Made by a program: the position numbers and the translations under genes
Shown: positions 61,316-64,000 of the stretch, one piece after another
How positions within the stretch are numbered: the first letter of the stretch is position 1
How the letters are laid out: each line of letters opens with the position of its first letter
The notes under the pieces: model-generated
What the model saw: only the letters and a program-made list of their open reading frames with translations
What the model was told of the DNA's origin: nothing
Database searches by the model: none
Assembly (NCBI RefSeq): GCF_002954665.1
Contig: NZ_MSCM01000001.1
Location: 1,798,075 to 1,862,074, forward strand
DNA from: Polaribacter glomeratus
Lineage (GTDB): Bacteria > Bacteroidota > Bacteroidia > Flavobacteriales > Flavobacteriaceae
Length of the DNA: 64,000 nt
Direction: 5' to 3'

Positions 61316-62581
61316 CTATTTTAAAAGTGTTTCTAAAATAGTGACCATTCTAAACACATCTTCAAAAGAAGTGTACATTGGCACAGGCGCACAACGAATT
61401 ACATCAGGTTCTCGCCAATCGGTAATAATATTATTTTGGGTAAGTTTTTTATGTAAATTCTTATCTGCATTTTTAACTTGAATCGATAATTGGCAACCTC
61501 TTTCTTTTGGGTTTTTCGGCGTGATAATGCTAATATCATCAGAATCGATTTCATTGATTAAATACTCAAAATAACCGGTTAGTTTTTCTGATTTTTCTCT
61601 TAATGCATCCATCCCAACCTCATCAAACACATCTAAAGAAGCTTTAATTGCGGCCATCGATAAAATTGGCGGGTTGCTTAATTGCCAACCTTCTGCGCCT
61701 TCCATCACATCAAAAGGCTGTCTCATATTAAAACGTGTTTCTTTGTTATGATTCCACCAACCTGCAAAACGCGGCAAATCTTTATTTTTTGCATGTTTTT
61801 CGTGCACAAAAACACCGCCTAAACTTCCCGGACCTGCATTTAAATATTTGTACGTACACCAAGCTGCAAAATCTACATTTGAATCGTGTAAATTAGGTTG
61901 CACATTTCCTGCTCCGTGCGCCAAATCAATACCTACAATACAGTTTTTTGAATGCCCTATTTCTGCTATTTTTTTGATATCTAAAAACTGACCTGTATAA
62001 TAATTTACGCCTCCAATTAATAATAGCGCAATTTCATCGCCTTCAAATTTAAGAATCGATTCTAAATCCTCGATATTTAAAAGCGTTTCTCCTGGTCTTG
62101 GTTTCCATTCTATAACTCCGTCTTCATCATCAAAACCATGAAATTTTAATTGAGATTTCACCGCATATCTATCCGAAGGAAAAGCATCGCTTTCAATAAC
62201 AATTTTATATTTTGTTTTTGTTGGTCTGTAAAAAGAAACCATTAATAAGTGTAAATTTGTTGTAAGCGTATTCATTACCACCACTTCAATTGGTTTTGCA
62301 CCTACAATTTTAGCCATCTTATCTGTTAATAATTCATGGTAATTTAACCATGGATTCTTCGCTTCAAAATGACCTTCTACACCAAGGTTTGCCCAATCTT
62401 CTAATTCTTGATTGATGTATTCTTTGGTCGATTTGGGCTGTAAACCCAAAGAATTTCCAGTAAAATACAACCATTCATTTCCGTTTTTATCTTTCGGAAT
62501 ATGAAATCGATTTCTTAAATGAGAAAGTGCATCCTCTTTATCTTGCTGTTTCGCAAATGCTTCTGTGTTTTGATATTTCAT
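61316..62581 (-). CDS. kynU: kynureninase
   Basis: KynU cleaves kynurenine or 3-hydroxykynurenine to anthranilate or 3-hydroxyanthranilate plus alanine. Started at the ATG at 62581 (MKYQNTEAFAKQQDKEDALS) it has 421 residues, matching the family. GNSLGLQPKSTKEYI is near 41. The PLP lysine is in CTYKYLNAGPGSLGG near 245, following DLAHGAGNVQPNLHDSNVDF. It is the first gene of the minus-strand kynurenine cluster; the longer reading from 62662 overlaps the promoter region and is rejected. Confidence 0.96.
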   Translation of the reverse strand: MKYQNTEAFAKQQDKEDALSHLRNRFHIPKDKNGNEWLYFTGNSLGLQPKSTKEYINQELEDWANLGVEGHFEAKNPWLNYHELLTDKMAKIVGAKPIEVVVMNTLTTNLHLLMVSFYRPTKTKYKIVIESDAFPSDRYAVKSQLKFHGFDDEDGVIEWKPRPGETLLNIEDLESILKFEGDEIALLLIGGVNYYTGQFLDIKKIAEIGHSKNCIVGIDLAHGAGNVQPNLHDSNVDFAAWCTYKYLNAGPGSLGGVFVHEKHAKNKDLPRFAGWWNHNKETRFNMRQPFDVMEGAEGWQLSNPPILSMAAIKASLDVFDEVGMDALREKSEKLTGYFEYLINEIDSDDISIITPKNPKERGCQLSIQVKNADKNLHKKLTQNNIITDWREPDVIRCAPVPMYTSFEDVFRMVTILETLLK

Positions 62582-62749
62582 CAATACTAAAAATGATTTA
62601 TCGTAAATATAAAACAATCCTATTGAGAATTGGTTGTTTCTACACGAATTTCGCAAAATCACAAAAACCTGTCTTTCTTGTTTTAAATGATTTTCTGCAT
62701 TTTATGAAACAGCAATTTTGTTTTGTATTTTAGCAAAAAATCTATTCGA

Positions 62750-63937
62750 ATGAAGTTTCTAAAATACGTTTCTTTTCTATTGCTGCTTATTTTAATGAAG
62801 TGCAAAAATGATGCAAAAATAATTTCTGAATTAGAGAATATTCATGCAACCATAAAAGCCGAATTTGCTCCTGACAAACGAGTTGAATTGTTTGACATCC
62901 ATTTTGAATTGGCCGACAATCAACTTATTATAGAAGGAGAAACCACTTCTAAAAAAGCATTTTCAATTTTGCTAGATAGTTTAAACGCTAGAAAATTACA
63001 ATTTACCAATAATGTGCGTGTTTTGCCAGATGCTGTTATTGGAGATCTACAGTTTGCCGTAGCTAAAAATTCGGTAATTAATATTCGTTCAGAACCAAAG
63101 CATTCTGCAGAGCTGGGTACGCAAGGTTTATTAGGCATGTCTTTAAAAGTATTGGATAAAAATGGCGATTTTTATAGAATTCAAACTCCAGATACTTATA
63201 TTTCTTGGGTTGATAAAGGCGGAATTCAATTAATGACCAAAGAAGAGATTGCTACTTGGAATAATCGTAAAAAAGTAATTTACACTAAAAATTTTGGATA
63301 TGTTTATGCTGATAAAAGCGAAAATTCTGAAATTATATCAGACATTACTTTAGGCGGAATTTTAAAATACATCTCTTTAGAGGCAAACTTCTATGAAGTA
63401 GCATATCCTGATCAAAGAATTGGTTTTATTAAAAAAGAGGAGGCAGTACTTTATGAATCTTGGTTAACAAATTTAGCTTCATCACCAGAAAATATTGAAA
63501 ATGTTGCAAAAAATATGGTAGGTTTTCCTTATTTATGGGGCGGAACATCTGCTAAAGGAATGGATTGTAGCGGATTTACAAAAATGGTGTATTTAATGAA
63601 CGGTTTTATAATTCCAAGAGATGCGTCTCAACAAATTAATGCTGGTAAAACGATAGATGCTACTTTAAAATTTGAAGGTTTAGAAAAAGGCGATTTACTA
63701 TTTTTCGGAACAAAGGCAACCTCAGATCAAAAACAAAGAGTTGTTCATGTTGGTATTTGGTTGGGCAATGATAAAATGGAATTTATTCATGCTTCTGGCA
63801 ATGTACATTTATCTTCTATGGATCAAAACCAATCGAATTATGACGAAATGAATAAAAATAGATACTTAGGGAGCAAACGTTATTTAGGTGTTAAAGATGC
63901 TATGATTGTTGACTTGAAAAAGAAGCTGAAGTTGTAG
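62750..63937 (+). CDS. NlpC/P60 peptidase lipoprotein with SH3-like domains
   Basis: Starting at the ATG at 62750 (MKFLKYVSFLLLLILMKCKN), this 395-residue lipoprotein (lipidated cysteine at 18) carries bacterial SH3-type segments. The first contains INIRSEPKHSAELGTQ near 104 and the second covers about residues 180-235. The C-terminal NlpC/P60 domain has catalytic cysteine in GMDCSGFTKMV near 277, histidine in VVHVGIWLG and the third residue near FIHASG. It should cleave murein peptide bonds at the cell wall. It is divergent from kynU across 168 bases. Confidence 0.93.
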   Translation: MKFLKYVSFLLLLILMKCKNDAKIISELENIHATIKAEFAPDKRVELFDIHFELADNQLIIEGETTSKKAFSILLDSLNARKLQFTNNVRVLPDAVIGDLQFAVAKNSVINIRSEPKHSAELGTQGLLGMSLKVLDKNGDFYRIQTPDTYISWVDKGGIQLMTKEEIATWNNRKKVIYTKNFGYVYADKSENSEIISDITLGGILKYISLEANFYEVAYPDQRIGFIKKEEAVLYESWLTNLASSPENIENVAKNMVGFPYLWGGTSAKGMDCSGFTKMVYLMNGFIIPRDASQQINAGKTIDATLKFEGLEKGDLLFFGTKATSDQKQRVVHVGIWLGNDKMEFIHASGNVHLSSMDQNQSNYDEMNKNRYLGSKRYLGVKDAMIVDLKKKLKL

Positions 63938-63945
63938 AAATAGCC

Positions 63946-63970
63946 GTCATTGCGAGGAACAAAGCAATCT
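63946..63970. repeat. partial dispersed repeat at the window end
   Basis: GTCATTGCGAGGAACAAAGC followed by AATCT closely resembles a dispersed imperfect palindrome (ATTGC...GCAAT) that I recall from many bacterial genomes. It begins 8 bases after the NlpC/P60 stop codon and may continue beyond the window. Confidence 0.55.
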
Positions 63971-64000
63971 GTTCAGTTTGGCATTCGTGTGCTCGTGCTA

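Noticed and set aside
1..64000. tRNA or rRNA genes
   Set aside because: No segment showed the conserved T-loop (GGTTCGAxxC) with matching acceptor stems, and no rRNA-like sequence was seen. This was by eye only; tRNAscan-SE would be decisive.

Overview
The window looks like a chromosomal stretch of a marine member of the Flavobacteriaceae (Bacteroidota), most like Polaribacter and its relatives. The reasons are low GC, Bacteroidota -7 promoter boxes (TAnnTTTG), a proteorhodopsin next to a Blh carotene dioxygenase, many short lipoproteins, a SusC/TonB-type receptor, and families seen mainly in flavobacteria (DUF6090, DUF6428, DUF2853, DUF2141). I see no rRNA, tRNA, transposase, prophage or CRISPR array.

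Layout. 1-1368: start of a MoxR/magnesium-chelatase-like ATPase and its VWA partner. 1494-7561: a TIGR01777 epimerase, then a xanthine dehydrogenase operon (xdhA, xdhB, an unknown membrane protein, xdhC). 7561-7833: a MITE-like repeat and a terminator. 7864-13204 (minus): rsfS, ftsH, a LUD protein, cdsA, psd, an acyl-CoA-binding protein and a YceI lipoprotein, read in that order. 13292-17460: birA, SRPBCC, pyrE face to face with a Nudix gene, and sulP. 18293-20945: a HpaII-like restriction-modification operon with an unknown 104-residue protein between methylase and nuclease. 21430-28853: an HU-like protein, an isoquinoline-oxidoreductase-like molybdoenzyme, and an operon of coaD with three lipoproteins. 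29143-35904: a four-helix-bundle gene in repeats, ddl, PASTA, rluD, CIA30, DUF6428 beside a decayed arsR, DUF2914 and yaaA. 36189-41950: blh and proteorhodopsin, sdaA, DUF2853 and dnaK. 42187-48630: a phosphoesterase, NDH-2, and a TonB receptor/DUF2141/TPR group.

48768-62581 (minus) is one long, tightly packed 3-hydroxyanthranilate/kynurenine catabolic cluster: kynU, a CxxC protein, kmo, DUF1697, a RidA-type 2-aminomuconate deaminase, six tandem DUF6090 membrane proteins, an aldehyde dehydrogenase, GNAT, DUF6500, an atypical SDR, 3-hydroxyanthranilate dioxygenase, a hotdog thioesterase and ACMS decarboxylase. Together these enzymes can take kynurenine or 3-hydroxykynurenine through 3-hydroxyanthranilate and aminomuconate semialdehyde to an oxalocrotonate-like acid. 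The six-copy DUF6090 array, which has a near-constant membrane head and variable tails and is translationally coupled into this operon, is the most unusual feature of the window. A NlpC/P60 lipoprotein gene closes the window.

Other structure worth attention: a dispersed palindrome found three times just after stop codons and always in the same orientation; a textbook sigma-54 box before dnaK; a hairpin in the proteorhodopsin leader; heptamer repeat arrays in several gaps; and a MITE-like element with 12-bp inverted ends. All family assignments were made by reading the sequence, without database searches.
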